In this document: positions 56,121 through 64,000 of the stretch, piece by piece
Layout: each line of letters opens with the position of its first letter
Numbering within the stretch: the stretch's first letter is position 1
Origin: Pelagibius sp. Alg239-R121
GTDB taxonomy: Bacteria > Pseudomonadota > Alphaproteobacteria > Kiloniellales > Kiloniellaceae
Assembly: GCF_947331435.1 (NCBI RefSeq)
Contig: NZ_CAMZOF010000001.1
Coordinates: 682,001 to 746,000, forward strand
DNA length: 64,000 bases
Reading direction: 5' to 3'
Translations under genes and position numbers: made by a program
The notes under the pieces: generated by a model
What the model was told of the DNA's origin: nothing
The model's input: only the letters and a program-made list of their open reading frames with translations
Database searches by the model: none

Positions 56121-57188
56121 ATGAAAAAGATCCTTCTTGGAAGCACAGCGCTTGTCGCCGCCGGTATGTTGGCTGCGCCTGCTGTGCAGGCCGAAGATCC
56201 CATTCAGTTGGGTGTCGGCGGCTACATGGAGCAGTACTTCGGTTACGGCTCTTCCGACATCGACGATCGCGATCACTTCGACCAGAAGTCCGACTCGGAA
56301 ATCATCTTCTCCGGTTCGACCACTCTGGACAACGGCATTCAGTTCGGTGTGAACGTTCAGCTCGAAGGTAACACTTCCGGCGACACCATCGATGAATCCT
56401 ATGCCTTCATCGAAGGCGACTTCGGTCGCGTTCTGCTGGGTTCTGAGAACTCCGCCGGTTACATCATGGGTGTTGCTGCTCCGAACGTAGGTCTCGGCAT
56501 CAACTCTGGTGACCAGGGCGACTGGGTACCTGCTGATTCCGACGCTGGTCAGTTCCGTGCTGCACTTGGTGCAACCTCGCTTGAAAACGCTGCTGTCAAC
56601 GACGCAAACCGCGTGACTTACTTCACGCCGCGTTTCTCCGGCCTGCAGGGTGGTATCTCCTACACCCCTGACTCTGGCGAAGACAGCAACGCTCAGCCGA
56701 GCGAAAATGCTGCTTACCACAACGGCATCGACCTTGGTGTGAACTTCACCGAGAGCTTTGGCGGCTTTGACGTTGCGGCTTATGGCCGTTACGGCGTAGC
56801 AACCAACGACGCTCCTGGTGGTGATGATCCCGAAGTCTTCGGCGCAGGCATCAACGTCGGCTTCGCTGGCTTCACGGTCGGTGGTTCGTACTCGCAGCAG
56901 GAAGAAGGCGGCGTGAACGAAGGTCAGTCTTGGGACATTGGCGCGTCTTACGGCACCGGTCCTTGGGGCGTTTCGCTCACCTACTTCAACGGTGAAGCCG
57001 AAGGTTCCGCCGCAAGCGGTGACGAAGAACTGCAGACCATTGAAGCCGCTGCCAGCTACGCGCTTGGCCCGGGGATCAAGGTCATCGGTTCCGTTGGCTA
57101 CAACGACTTTGACGACGACGAGTCCGGCGTTGGCGACGACAGCAACGACGGTTACTGGATCGTTACCGGTATCAAGCTCTCCTTCTAA
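56121..57188 (+). CDS. Outer-membrane porin, second paralog (probably highly expressed)
   Basis: 355 residues, same length as the first porin and very similar, with signal peptide ending AAPAVQAEDP and C-terminal KLSF. The codon choice is strongly biased (AAC, GAC, GAA, CTG, CGT/CGC, TTC, GGC/GGT), much more than in its neighbour, typical of abundant outer-membrane proteins. Purine-rich AGGGG precedes the ATG by 11 bases. Acidic loops suggest a cation preference, by inference. A terminator follows at 57211-57239. Confidence 0.92.
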   Translation: MKKILLGSTALVAAGMLAAPAVQAEDPIQLGVGGYMEQYFGYGSSDIDDRDHFDQKSDSEIIFSGSTTLDNGIQFGVNVQLEGNTSGDTIDESYAFIEGDFGRVLLGSENSAGYIMGVAAPNVGLGINSGDQGDWVPADSDAGQFRAALGATSLENAAVNDANRVTYFTPRFSGLQGGISYTPDSGEDSNAQPSENAAYHNGIDLGVNFTESFGGFDVAAYGRYGVATNDAPGGDDPEVFGAGINVGFAGFTVGGSYSQQEEGGVNEGQSWDIGASYGTGPWGVSLTYFNGEAEGSAASGDEELQTIEAAASYALGPGIKVIGSVGYNDFDDDESGVGDDSNDGYWIVTGIKLSF

Positions 57189-57210
57189 GAGCTTTTACCG
57201 AACAGGTTTA

Positions 57211-57239
57211 AGGGGAGCGGCTTGCCGCTCCCCTTTTTC
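57211..57239 (+). terminator. Rho-independent terminator of the second porin gene
   Basis: AGGGGAGCGG (57211-57220), loop CTTG, CCGCTCCCCT (57225-57234), then a T-run. Strong intrinsic terminator 22 bases after the stop. Confidence 0.93.
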
Positions 57240-57525
57240 TATGGCTTGCCTCAATGATTTTGATGGCGGCCTTTTTTGTGCCGCCATAACCATCCTTGCC
57301 GACACAGACTCACCGCGCGGGGGCGTTGCAAACTAGGCCGTTTTCGGCTTGTTTCTGCCTTAAAAGCACCACTTAATGACATCACTCAGGCGGGCGCCTA
57401 ATTCTCAGTGCGCATGCTTGTTGAAGAGGGTTTGGTTGCTTCTTGCGGATCAGGTCATGGCTTTAAACCTCACTCTTTCAGCTATCGAATAGAAGCTTTG
57501 TTTGAGATTGTCGAAAGTGAAGACC
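57240..57525. other. Intergenic region before the sulfotransferase gene
   Basis: 286 bases (337 including the terminator) with no supported gene or clear promoter. Confidence 0.4.
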
Positions 57526-58377
57526 ATGGGAAATCTTGTCTGGCTGGCGTCGTTCCCCAAATCGGGCAACACTTGGCTTAGACTGTTCGTTGCGAACTAC
57601 CTGATGAACCCCAAGGAGCCCTTTCCTATCAATAAGGCCCATTTGGTGACCTTCGGCGATATGATGGGCGCGCCTTACGAAAAACTGGCAGGCAAGGCGC
57701 TTTCTGAATTGGACGACGCCGCAGTTGATGCCCTTCGGCCGCGGGTACACCGCGCCATGGCGGGACAAAAGGTCGACATTATGCTGGTCAAGACCCACCA
57801 GGCGGTAATTCAGCGCGGCGGTGCCTGGACGGTGACACACGACGTCACCAAAGCGTCGATCTACGTCATTCGAAACCCACTCGATGTCGCGGTCTCCTAC
57901 GCCCATCATTACGGTCGCGAACCCTCTGAGATTATTGAGGCATTGGATAGTCCTTGGCACAAGCTGCCTGGCGACAAGACGGCGCTGGTGACCCAGTACC
58001 TTGGCCGCTGGAGCGATCACGTGCAGAGCTGGGTCGACGACCGCGTTTTGTCACCTCTGGTGCTTCGTTACGAAGATATGAAACGGGAACCTCACCGGGA
58101 ATTCGCCAAGGCTATCCGGCATCTCGGGATGGATGTCGATGAAGAACGGCTCGAGCGTGCGATCCGCTTTAGCTCGTTCGACGAACTTTCGCAGCAGGAA
58201 AATGATGTTGGATTTATCGAGCGCTCGAAGAGCGCAGACCGTTTCTTTCGGGGCGGCCGCATTGGCGACGGCTTGACCTGTTTTACTGAGGCTGAAGTTG
58301 CACGGGTGGTCGAGAGCCACCGTGACGTTCTGGCGCGTTTCGATTATCTGGATGAGACTGGTCAGATAAAACTATAG
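57526..58377 (+). CDS. Sulfotransferase domain protein
   Basis: 283 residues from ATG 57526 (a start at 57502 is also open). The PAPS 5'-phosphosulfate loop is WLASFPKSGNTWLRLF and the 3'-phosphate site is VIRNPLDVAVSYAHHYG, both clear matches to the cytosolic sulfotransferase (Sulfotransfer_1) family. It transfers sulfate from PAPS to an unknown acceptor, perhaps a lipid, sugar or small molecule. No PAPS-synthesis genes are nearby. The next gene, yggS, starts 36 bases downstream, so they may be co-transcribed. Confidence 0.9.
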   Translation: MGNLVWLASFPKSGNTWLRLFVANYLMNPKEPFPINKAHLVTFGDMMGAPYEKLAGKALSELDDAAVDALRPRVHRAMAGQKVDIMLVKTHQAVIQRGGAWTVTHDVTKASIYVIRNPLDVAVSYAHHYGREPSEIIEALDSPWHKLPGDKTALVTQYLGRWSDHVQSWVDDRVLSPLVLRYEDMKREPHREFAKAIRHLGMDVDEERLERAIRFSSFDELSQQENDVGFIERSKSADRFFRGGRIGDGLTCFTEAEVARVVESHRDVLARFDYLDETGQIKL

Positions 58378-58413
58378 TAAAACCAACAGCATAAACCTTG
58401 TGAAAAACGGGCA

Positions 58414-59097
58414 ATGTCGCAGGATATTCAGCAAAACCTCTCTGATGTAAGACAACAAATCGCAGCCGCTGCCGATAAGGCAGGACGCCGGGAAGAAGAG
58501 ATATCTCTTGTGGCTGTCAGTAAAACCCACGCCGCTGAACAGATAGAGGCAGCGTTGGAAGCGGGTCAACGCGTATTCGGGGAAAACCGGGTTCAGGAAG
58601 CGCAATCCAAGTTTCCGGCATTAAAAACCAGCTGGCCGGGTCTGGAACTGCACCTTATCGGGCCGCTGCAGACCAACAAAGTCAAGGAGGCGGTTGGACT
58701 GTTTGATGTCATTCAGACTCTTGACCGGCCCAAACTCGCTCAGGCTTTGGCTCGTGAAATGCAGCGCAGCGGCAGTCGGCCGGATTGCTTCATCCAGGTT
58801 AACACTGGCGAAGAAACGCAGAAGTCGGGTATTGCGCCAGCTGACATCGAGGCTTTCCTCAATCTGACGCGTGACGACCTCGGACTTCCCGTCGTCGGCC
58901 TCATGTGTATCCCACCAATCGATGAAAATCCGGCGCTTCATTTCGCGTTCCTCAACGAGCTTGCCCGGAGATCCCGGTTGGCACAGCTTTCGATGGGTAT
59001 GAGTGCGGACTATGAACAGGCTGTTCGGCTGGGTGCGACTGCAGTGCGTGTCGGTTCGGCGATCTTCGGCAGTCGTCCGGCAGTGTCCCCGTCTTAG
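58414..59097 (+). CDS. Pyridoxal phosphate homeostasis protein (YggS/PLPBP)
   Basis: 227 residues with the alanine-racemase-like barrel. The PLP lysine is in LVAVSKTHAAEQI near residue 37; RVFGENRVQEAQSKF, HLIGPLQTNKVKEA, LSMGMSADYEQAVRLGAT and VRVGSAIFGSR are all family hallmarks. It buffers free PLP and affects amino-acid balance; no enzymatic activity is known. Complete. Confidence 0.96.
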   Translation: MSQDIQQNLSDVRQQIAAAADKAGRREEEISLVAVSKTHAAEQIEAALEAGQRVFGENRVQEAQSKFPALKTSWPGLELHLIGPLQTNKVKEAVGLFDVIQTLDRPKLAQALAREMQRSGSRPDCFIQVNTGEETQKSGIAPADIEAFLNLTRDDLGLPVVGLMCIPPIDENPALHFAFLNELARRSRLAQLSMGMSADYEQAVRLGATAVRVGSAIFGSRPAVSPS

Positions 59098-59229
59098 GAG
59101 CAGAAAACGCCTGAAATTAAGGCGGAGTAACAAGTTATCTCTTCGTAAGATGGCCGTTCACGATCGAATCCCTTGAGCGAAAATTCAATAGCTGATGAGA
59201 GGCTCCCAGTCCATATAGATAGAGTGCAA

Positions 59230-59757
59230 TCAGACGGTACCGCCCCTCGGTGCGACGACCACAGCAGCTTCCGAATCTGCCTCTCTCAAAACCTCCAGTA
59301 AATCCTGCCTTGCAAGAGCCACACAGCCTTCCGTCGGCTTATAGCCGTCTCGGGCGACATGGAGAAAGATGGCGCTCCCACGACCTGGTTCTATGGGCTC
59401 GCTGTTATGCGCCAACACGACAATGACGTCGTAGAGCTGATCATCTCGCCACAATACTTCGTGGTTAGAGCTGTAAGGCAGCACAATTTGTTGATTATAG
59501 AGCGGGTCTTCGGGGGCATCGCACCATCCGTCTTTTGGGGTGACTTCGGCTAACGGCAGGCGGGTTTCCACCTTGTCGACCCGATCGGGGCGATACAGCA
59601 CACGGCACATGCGCCAACGGCCGATTGGTGTGGCGCCATCGCCCTCACGCTTTTGATCTGCCGGGATAAAGTTTGTCCGTCCGACGGCACAGCGGAATGT
59701 CCGGTCTCCGAAGCGGGCTTGCAGGCCGAGTTTCGACTCTTCAACGATCAGGTCCAT
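59230..59757 (-). CDS. L,D-transpeptidase-like (YkuD) protein
   Basis: 175 residues without a signal peptide. The catalytic region is AIFLHVARDGYKPTEGCVALA with the cysteine of the xGCV motif and an upstream histidine; GDGATPIGRW is the typical start of the YkuD fold. Proteins of this cytoplasmic-looking branch are widespread in alphaproteobacteria; cell-wall cross-linking would require export, so the function is open. It is convergent with yggS. Confidence 0.85.
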   Translation of the reverse strand: MDLIVEESKLGLQARFGDRTFRCAVGRTNFIPADQKREGDGATPIGRWRMCRVLYRPDRVDKVETRLPLAEVTPKDGWCDAPEDPLYNQQIVLPYSSNHEVLWRDDQLYDVIVVLAHNSEPIEPGRGSAIFLHVARDGYKPTEGCVALARQDLLEVLREADSEAAVVVAPRGGTV

Positions 59758-59830
59758 TTAAAAGTTATATCCGACGCTAATGAAAGGTATCAACGCCGTG
59801 TTTTAGTGAAGGACGGCTGAGCATCGCTAA

Positions 59831-61153
59831 TCAAATAGCACCGGGTGTCCTGCCCCGCGGTTCTCTTGCCAGATCGTTCGGTGATTGCCCTCCAGCCGAT
59901 GCCACGTCGGGCAGCGAACCCCGGTTCTTGCTCATTGCCTGATAACGGTCGAGCGCTTGGAGCATTCGGTCAGCAAAACTCGCCTGCAGAGGGGTAACCG
60001 GATTAGTAGAACCGCGCGTAGATTTCACTGCTGTGGCAGAGAGTTCGCCGGTAAGTGTCTGGGAATTTGTGGCGCTCAATGCTGCTTCGTTCTCCACGGC
60101 GGCCTCTGAGAGATTGGCCGTTGTTGCAACAGAGGCTGTGCCGCGCGCGTTTAAGTAACGGCTAGGATCGATCGGGAAGCTTTTTCGCCGCTCCGTTGCT
60201 TCAGTCCGGTTATCCGGACGGGATTGTACATTGGCAACTTCGGTGCGGGATTTCGGCTCGACGGGGCGGGTGGCGGCAGCGATATCAGGTGTGGCGTCAT
60301 CCACTGCAGCGGGATCTGACATGCCGTTCACATGCGTGGAGGCTGTCGCTGTCTTTATCCGCTCTGCGCTGCTTGTCGCTCCCACCGGACTGGTATTTGG
60401 CGCTGCGGCCTGAGTAAGTCCCATATCCTTGAGGAGGGCTTGCAGCGCAGTATTGCTGGCCACCATCTGTGAAACCGCTGCCGGTCCGGCATTTTCCTGT
60501 GGGTCAGCCACCGTTTCCTCGGGCAGAGCCTCGGCCGCCGCACTCTGTGTCTGATTGGCAGCTGATTGAATGGCGACAGCCTGTTGCGTTCCTTCGACAG
60601 ACGGCACCGCCTCGGCAATCGCCGTATCACTGCCGGCTGTGTCCTCCTCGAGAACCATGGCCAGCGCCATTTCTCCCGCGTCCTTACCGGTGGCTTCTTC
60701 CAGGACGGCATTGCCGATCGAGGCGGCAAAGCCTAGAGGGCCACCATAAAGGGCGCCGCCCATGATTCTTGCCGGCGCGGAGATTTCATCCCCAGTTAAC
60801 TCACGATACAGGGTTGAGACGACCGGAATGTGCTGCAGAGGATTGATGATGTCGATGAAATCCCAGAACCCAAAGTCCTCATTGTTTGGATCACGCGCTG
60901 CCGGGCCCGACCCTGTGGCAGCAGCTGTGGTACGCCAGCTCGTATCGTAAGCGCGCTCACGATCGTTGGCATACAAGGCAGTCTGAAAGCCATTTCCTGA
61001 CCGTTGCTCCGGCTTGGGTATTGGTGCTTCTTGGGGGCTTGCCAGGGCAACAGTCGGTGTCTTGCCCGAAGTAGAGGGTTGATTCGTGCGGAATTTCGAA
61101 ACAATCCGCTTGTCCCAGGCAGTGTATGAAGGATCGGCGCGCTCTACATTCAT
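59831..61153 (-). CDS. Uncharacterised protein with one conserved central segment
   Basis: 440 residues. Only residues about 95-165 look ordered: FWDFIDIINPLQHIPVVSTL, then YRELTGDEISAPARIMGGAL and GGPLGFAASIGNAVLEEATG, a hydrophobic, glycine-rich stretch that could be a re-entrant or membrane-associated hairpin. The N-terminal 90 and C-terminal 270 residues are rich in Ala, Thr, Ser, Pro and Glu, and look disordered. I recall similar central segments in other alphaproteobacterial hypotheticals, with no function. No signal peptide. It is 73 bases upstream of the L,D-transpeptidase-like gene, same strand. Confidence 0.6.
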   Translation of the reverse strand: MNVERADPSYTAWDKRIVSKFRTNQPSTSGKTPTVALASPQEAPIPKPEQRSGNGFQTALYANDRERAYDTSWRTTAAATGSGPAARDPNNEDFGFWDFIDIINPLQHIPVVSTLYRELTGDEISAPARIMGGALYGGPLGFAASIGNAVLEEATGKDAGEMALAMVLEEDTAGSDTAIAEAVPSVEGTQQAVAIQSAANQTQSAAAEALPEETVADPQENAGPAAVSQMVASNTALQALLKDMGLTQAAAPNTSPVGATSSAERIKTATASTHVNGMSDPAAVDDATPDIAAATRPVEPKSRTEVANVQSRPDNRTEATERRKSFPIDPSRYLNARGTASVATTANLSEAAVENEAALSATNSQTLTGELSATAVKSTRGSTNPVTPLQASFADRMLQALDRYQAMSKNRGSLPDVASAGGQSPNDLAREPRGRTPGAI

Positions 61154-61494
61154 ATCGGTCTCGGTAAAAGGACTCCAGGTCTTCCTGAAGGCGTAATCTG
61201 CAAGAACGGGACCAACACCAAACGTTTGATATTACGCCGTCATTTTTGTTAATGCGCGGTCCGCGGCAGAAGCGGCCGGGTAGATTTTGCCGTCTATGGT
61301 GCGATTCTCGCCATAGTGTTTGCAGTGCGTCAAATCGGTACGTGATTTGTTTCAAATGAAACTTTCGGCTTCACGAAAGGATGGGCTGGCCGTTCGATGG
61401 CGGGTTCGTTCAGGGGAATCTTGTTGCGCCTTGGTTTTTTGCAGTAACGATCAGGCCTATAGTCTCAGCTGGTCTTCGAACATTGGAGGTGTGG
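61154..61494. other. Intergenic region, divergent promoters
   Basis: 341 bases between the uncharacterised gene and the cyclase. GTTTCA, AA, TGAAAC (61349-61362) is a perfect 14-bp palindrome about 130 bases before the proposed cyclase start and may be an operator. Nothing else recognised. Confidence 0.45.
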
Positions 61495-62718
61495 TTGGCA
61501 GAGCATAACCATGAAGACATCAGCGCCTGGATTCTCGATCAAGGCCTGCGCGGCGCGCCACTCGATGTCATTGTCGCTGGTTTCTGTCAGCGTTTGCGTG
61601 CGGCGGGCCACCCCTTGCGCCGCGCCAGCGTCAGTTTGCGGACGCTCCATCCGCAATATGGCGCCCATACCCTGGTATGGAACGCAAAGGACGGTTCGCT
61701 TTCGAGGGAAGTCCATGTGCACAGAGAGACAGAGTCGGACGAATTTCTGCGCAGCCCCATCTACCACCTTGTCCATGGGCCGAAAACAGCGATCCGTTGC
61801 CGACTGGACGGGCGCCCCCTGGAGGTTGACTTTCCTTTCGTTGCGGATCTCCGGGCGCAGGGATACACCGATTATGCCGCGACCATTGTCCGCTTTGCGG
61901 AACAGCAGGATTTCCAATCTATCGAAGGTATTTTCTTCTCCTGCGCAACGGACTTTAAGGACGGGTTCAGCGATGAAGACCTAACCTGGAGCGGGGAACT
62001 CTTACCGCTCCTAGCTCTCGCGCTTAAATCAGCGTCGCTGCAGGAGGTGGCCGTCAACATTGCCGAGGCTTATCTGGGTAAGGATGCGGGCCACCAGGTT
62101 CTGCGAGGTAAGGTGAACCGCGGGTCGGTCGAGAGCATTGATGCCGTTATTCTTTTTGCGGATCTTCGAGGTTTTACCGCGGCTACGGACGCGCTCCCAA
62201 GAGAGATCGTCGTGGAGCGGTTGAACAGATATTTTGATTGTATCGTGCTGCCGGTCGAACAGTATGGCGGGCAGGTTCTAAAATTTCTGGGTGACGGGCT
62301 GCTTGCAACCTTTGCATTGGAAGCCGGTCACTCGGTGAAAGACGTCTGCGCTGCGGCGCTGAATGCGGCAGGCATCGCGAGCTCGCAGGTCGCAGCCTTC
62401 AATCGTGAGCTCGAGTTGCAGGGTGAGGGGACGATGGCCCTCGACGTTGCACTCCATCTTGGCGATGTCATGTACGGCAACGTGGGTGCGGCTGACCGGC
62501 TCGATTTTACAGTGATCGGACCGGCGGTCAATGAGGCAAGCCGGATCGAGGCGCTCTGTGGGCCACTTGATCGGAACCTGCTGATATCGGGAAATTTTGT
62601 TGAGGCTATCGGAGATGACGGCGGCAGGTTTGTATCGCTTGGTTTTCATCTGTTGCGCGGTGTCTCGGGGCAGCGCGAAATCTTTGGCGTTTCGGACGGG
62701 GCGCGTTCAATGGCTTGA
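61495..62718 (+). CDS. Class III adenylate/guanylate cyclase
   Basis: 407 residues if started at TTG 61495, which has GGAGG five bases upstream; ATG 61381 in frame would add 38 residues of unlikely sequence. The N-terminal 200 residues form a sensor-like domain (FCQRLRAAGHPLRRASVSLRTLHPQYG, in part) typical of alphaproteobacterial cyclases with a GAF-like or unnamed domain. The catalytic CHD domain starts near residue 220: AVILFADLRGFTAATDALP contains the two metal-binding aspartates, with GGQVLKFLGDGLLATF, and DFTVIGPAVNEASRIEAL supplies the substrate and transition-state residues. It likely makes cAMP; the signal sensed is unknown. Confidence 0.88.
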   Translation: MAEHNHEDISAWILDQGLRGAPLDVIVAGFCQRLRAAGHPLRRASVSLRTLHPQYGAHTLVWNAKDGSLSREVHVHRETESDEFLRSPIYHLVHGPKTAIRCRLDGRPLEVDFPFVADLRAQGYTDYAATIVRFAEQQDFQSIEGIFFSCATDFKDGFSDEDLTWSGELLPLLALALKSASLQEVAVNIAEAYLGKDAGHQVLRGKVNRGSVESIDAVILFADLRGFTAATDALPREIVVERLNRYFDCIVLPVEQYGGQVLKFLGDGLLATFALEAGHSVKDVCAAALNAAGIASSQVAAFNRELELQGEGTMALDVALHLGDVMYGNVGAADRLDFTVIGPAVNEASRIEALCGPLDRNLLISGNFVEAIGDDGGRFVSLGFHLLRGVSGQREIFGVSDGARSMA

Positions 62719-62787
62719 TTCGGTTAGGACACTCTAATCTGTTTCACATCCGAAATGATTAGCGAATGGGTCAGACCGTCTTCGAGA

Positions 62788-64000
62788 TCAGAGATAGTGG
62801 CCGAAACGGGCGGCTTTGGTTTCCAGGTAGAACTGGTTGTGACCATTGGAGGGGAAGTGATGGGCCACGCGCTCCTCGATGGAAATGCCGCAGCGGGCCA
62901 GCGCTGTCACTTTCTGTGGATTGTTAGTCAGCAGCTTGATCCGTTTGAAGCCTAACTGGCGCAGCATTTCTGCCGCAGGAAGGTAGATCCGCTCGTCGGC
63001 GTCGAAGCCCAGCTGTTCATTGGCTTCGGCAGTATCTGCGCCCCGGTCCTGGAGCTCATAGGCGCGCAGCTTGTTGATCAGGCCGATCCCTCGGCCTTCC
63101 TGCGACAAATAAAGCAGAATACCGGATCCGGCTTCTCCCATGGTCCTGATGGCGCCGCGCAGCTGGTCGCCGCAGTCGCAACGCAGGCTGCCCAGTAGAT
63201 CACCGGTAAAGCATTCTGAATGCATGCGGGCCAACACAGGTGTGGCAGGGTCGGGATCGCCGATGATCAGGGCGAGGTGTTCAATGCCGCCGTCGTTCGG
63301 CCGAAAGGCGACGACCTTTGTATTCTCGGCATGATCCAAAGGGATCTTTGCCGCAGCGACCTTGGTCAAGGCCTGTGCCGCACCGAGGCGGTAATCGGCA
63401 ATATCCTGGCCTGCTACGGTCAGCAAGTCGCGTTGCGCCGCCCAGTCATTGATAACCTGAACCGGCACCGTCTGGCTGTTCGCTGCCACTGCCGTGGCTG
63501 GAGTGCTGGTTCCAATGGCTACCTGCGCAATGACGGCGGCAGGCAAGAGGCGCGCGAGTTTCGCCAGGTCGATGGCGCTTTCGCTCAAGGCAGCGGGCGC
63601 CATGGTGACCCGAGGCCGAAGCACTTCAACGTCATATCCCGGCTCGTCGGTCGGGTCGGCAAGCGATTGGATGGCACTGGCTTCGATGGCATCGTTGTCG
63701 AGCGACAATGCGAAGACGCCGCCGACGGGGATCAGGGCGCGGGCTTCTTCGAAGCCAATGGCCGCAGCACGGCGGGCGGTTAACAGCAGGCGTGGAGAGG
63801 TATCCGTGCCGCTGGCTGATTCGGATGTCAGGGATCGTAGTTGCGCCAGCGACGCATCACAAAGGGTCTCGGCCGATTGGACAAGCGCCGCGAAACCATC
63901 ACTTGTATAGACAAGCACGCAGGCACCGCGACGCAAATCAGCGACGGCGCGCTCCACGGACTGCAGCGCGTTGGCGGCAAGGATGGTCTTGGTGGCAACC
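62788..64000 (-). CDS. ribA: GTP cyclohydrolase II, 5' end at or beyond the window edge
   Basis: The reading frame is open to the window end; GTG 63957 is one possible start (389 residues), but the residues before it also look coding, so the start may lie outside. The C-terminal 200 residues are RibA: RMHSECFTGDLLGSLRCDCG with three zinc cysteines, LYLSQEGRGIGLINKLRAY and KLLTNNPQKV. It converts GTP to the first riboflavin-pathway pyrimidine. The N-terminal half aligns loosely with a RibB (DHBP synthase) fold but lacks the acidic DDEDRENEGD motif, so that part is probably inactive. Confidence 0.92.
   Translation of the reverse strand, partial: VATKTILAANALQSVERAVADLRRGACVLVYTSDGFAALVQSAETLCDASLAQLRSLTSESASGTDTSPRLLLTARRAAAIGFEEARALIPVGGVFALSLDNDAIEASAIQSLADPTDEPGYDVEVLRPRVTMAPAALSESAIDLAKLARLLPAAVIAQVAIGTSTPATAVAANSQTVPVQVINDWAAQRDLLTVAGQDIADYRLGAAQALTKVAAAKIPLDHAENTKVVAFRPNDGGIEHLALIIGDPDPATPVLARMHSECFTGDLLGSLRCDCGDQLRGAIRTMGEAGSGILLYLSQEGRGIGLINKLRAYELQDRGADTAEANEQLGFDADERIYLPAAEMLRQLGFKRIKLLTNNPQKVTALARCGISIEERVAHHFPSNGHNQFYLETKAARFGHYL

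Overview
The window is a chromosomal segment of an alphaproteobacterium. Gene content and order point to the broad Rhodospirillales group, but the genus cannot be named from this sequence. The main evidence is the block hslU-hslV / hisB-hisH-hisA-hisF-hisE-HIT, the block xre-smr-mltA-timA-fxsA-secB-dnaQ-coaE-aroE-maf-ppsR, a replication-origin-like region between ppsR and hemE as in Caulobacter and Rickettsia, and then hemE-hemH-hemJ-rho, mnmE, mnmG-rsmG-parA-parB, holA-lptE-leuS and a DUF3576 lipoprotein. No tRNA, rRNA, CRISPR array, transposase or phage gene was recognised.

Layout. 1-8.3 kb: the 3' end of gshB, then accessory genes (SulP transporter, kelch-like exported protein, PEP-CTERM protein with a sigma-54-like promoter, TetR regulator with two operator-like sites), then comM and two small genes. 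8.4-13.1 kb: HIT protein and the histidine genes on the minus strand, with a GNAT acetyltransferase inside the cluster. 13.4-15.4 kb: the HslVU protease. 15.5-24.3 kb: xre and smr, a nested inverted-repeat element, the lutABC lactate-oxidation operon behind a FadR/LldR-type operator, then mltA, timA, fxsA, a histidine phosphatase and secB. 24.4-28.2 kb: dnaQ, coaE, aroE, maf and ppsR on the minus strand. 28.16-28.68 kb: the putative oriC. 28.7-34 kb: heme genes, a Gfo/Idh/MocA oxidoreductase and rho. 34.2-39.3 kb: quinone oxidoreductase, dienelactone hydrolase, ogt, a YyaL-type protein and a DUF6489 protein. 39.5-48.9 kb: mnmE, a large TPR lipoprotein, mnmG, rsmG, parA and parB, with two perfect parS sites. 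49-54 kb: holA, lptE, leuS and DUF3576. 54.5-57.2 kb: two tandem paralogous porins. 57.5-64 kb: sulfotransferase, YggS, L,D-transpeptidase-like protein, an uncharacterised protein, a class III nucleotide cyclase and the 3' part of ribA.

How it works together. This is the origin-proximal part of the chromosome: oriC with DnaA boxes and GANTC methylation sites lies about 15 kb from the first parS and 19 kb from parAB, so initiation and segregation determinants are clustered. Accessory genes sit at visible joints of otherwise conserved order: between gshB and comM, between smr and mltA, between hemJ and rho, and between mnmE and mnmG. I found no clearly new multi-gene defence or mobile system. 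The least explained signals are the nested inverted repeat at 16.56-16.83 kb, several perfect palindromes next to genes (368-420, 7657-7694, 23720-23740), the sigma-54-like promoter plus hairpin of the PEP-CTERM gene, and the unrecognised genes at 41078-43096 and 59831-61153.
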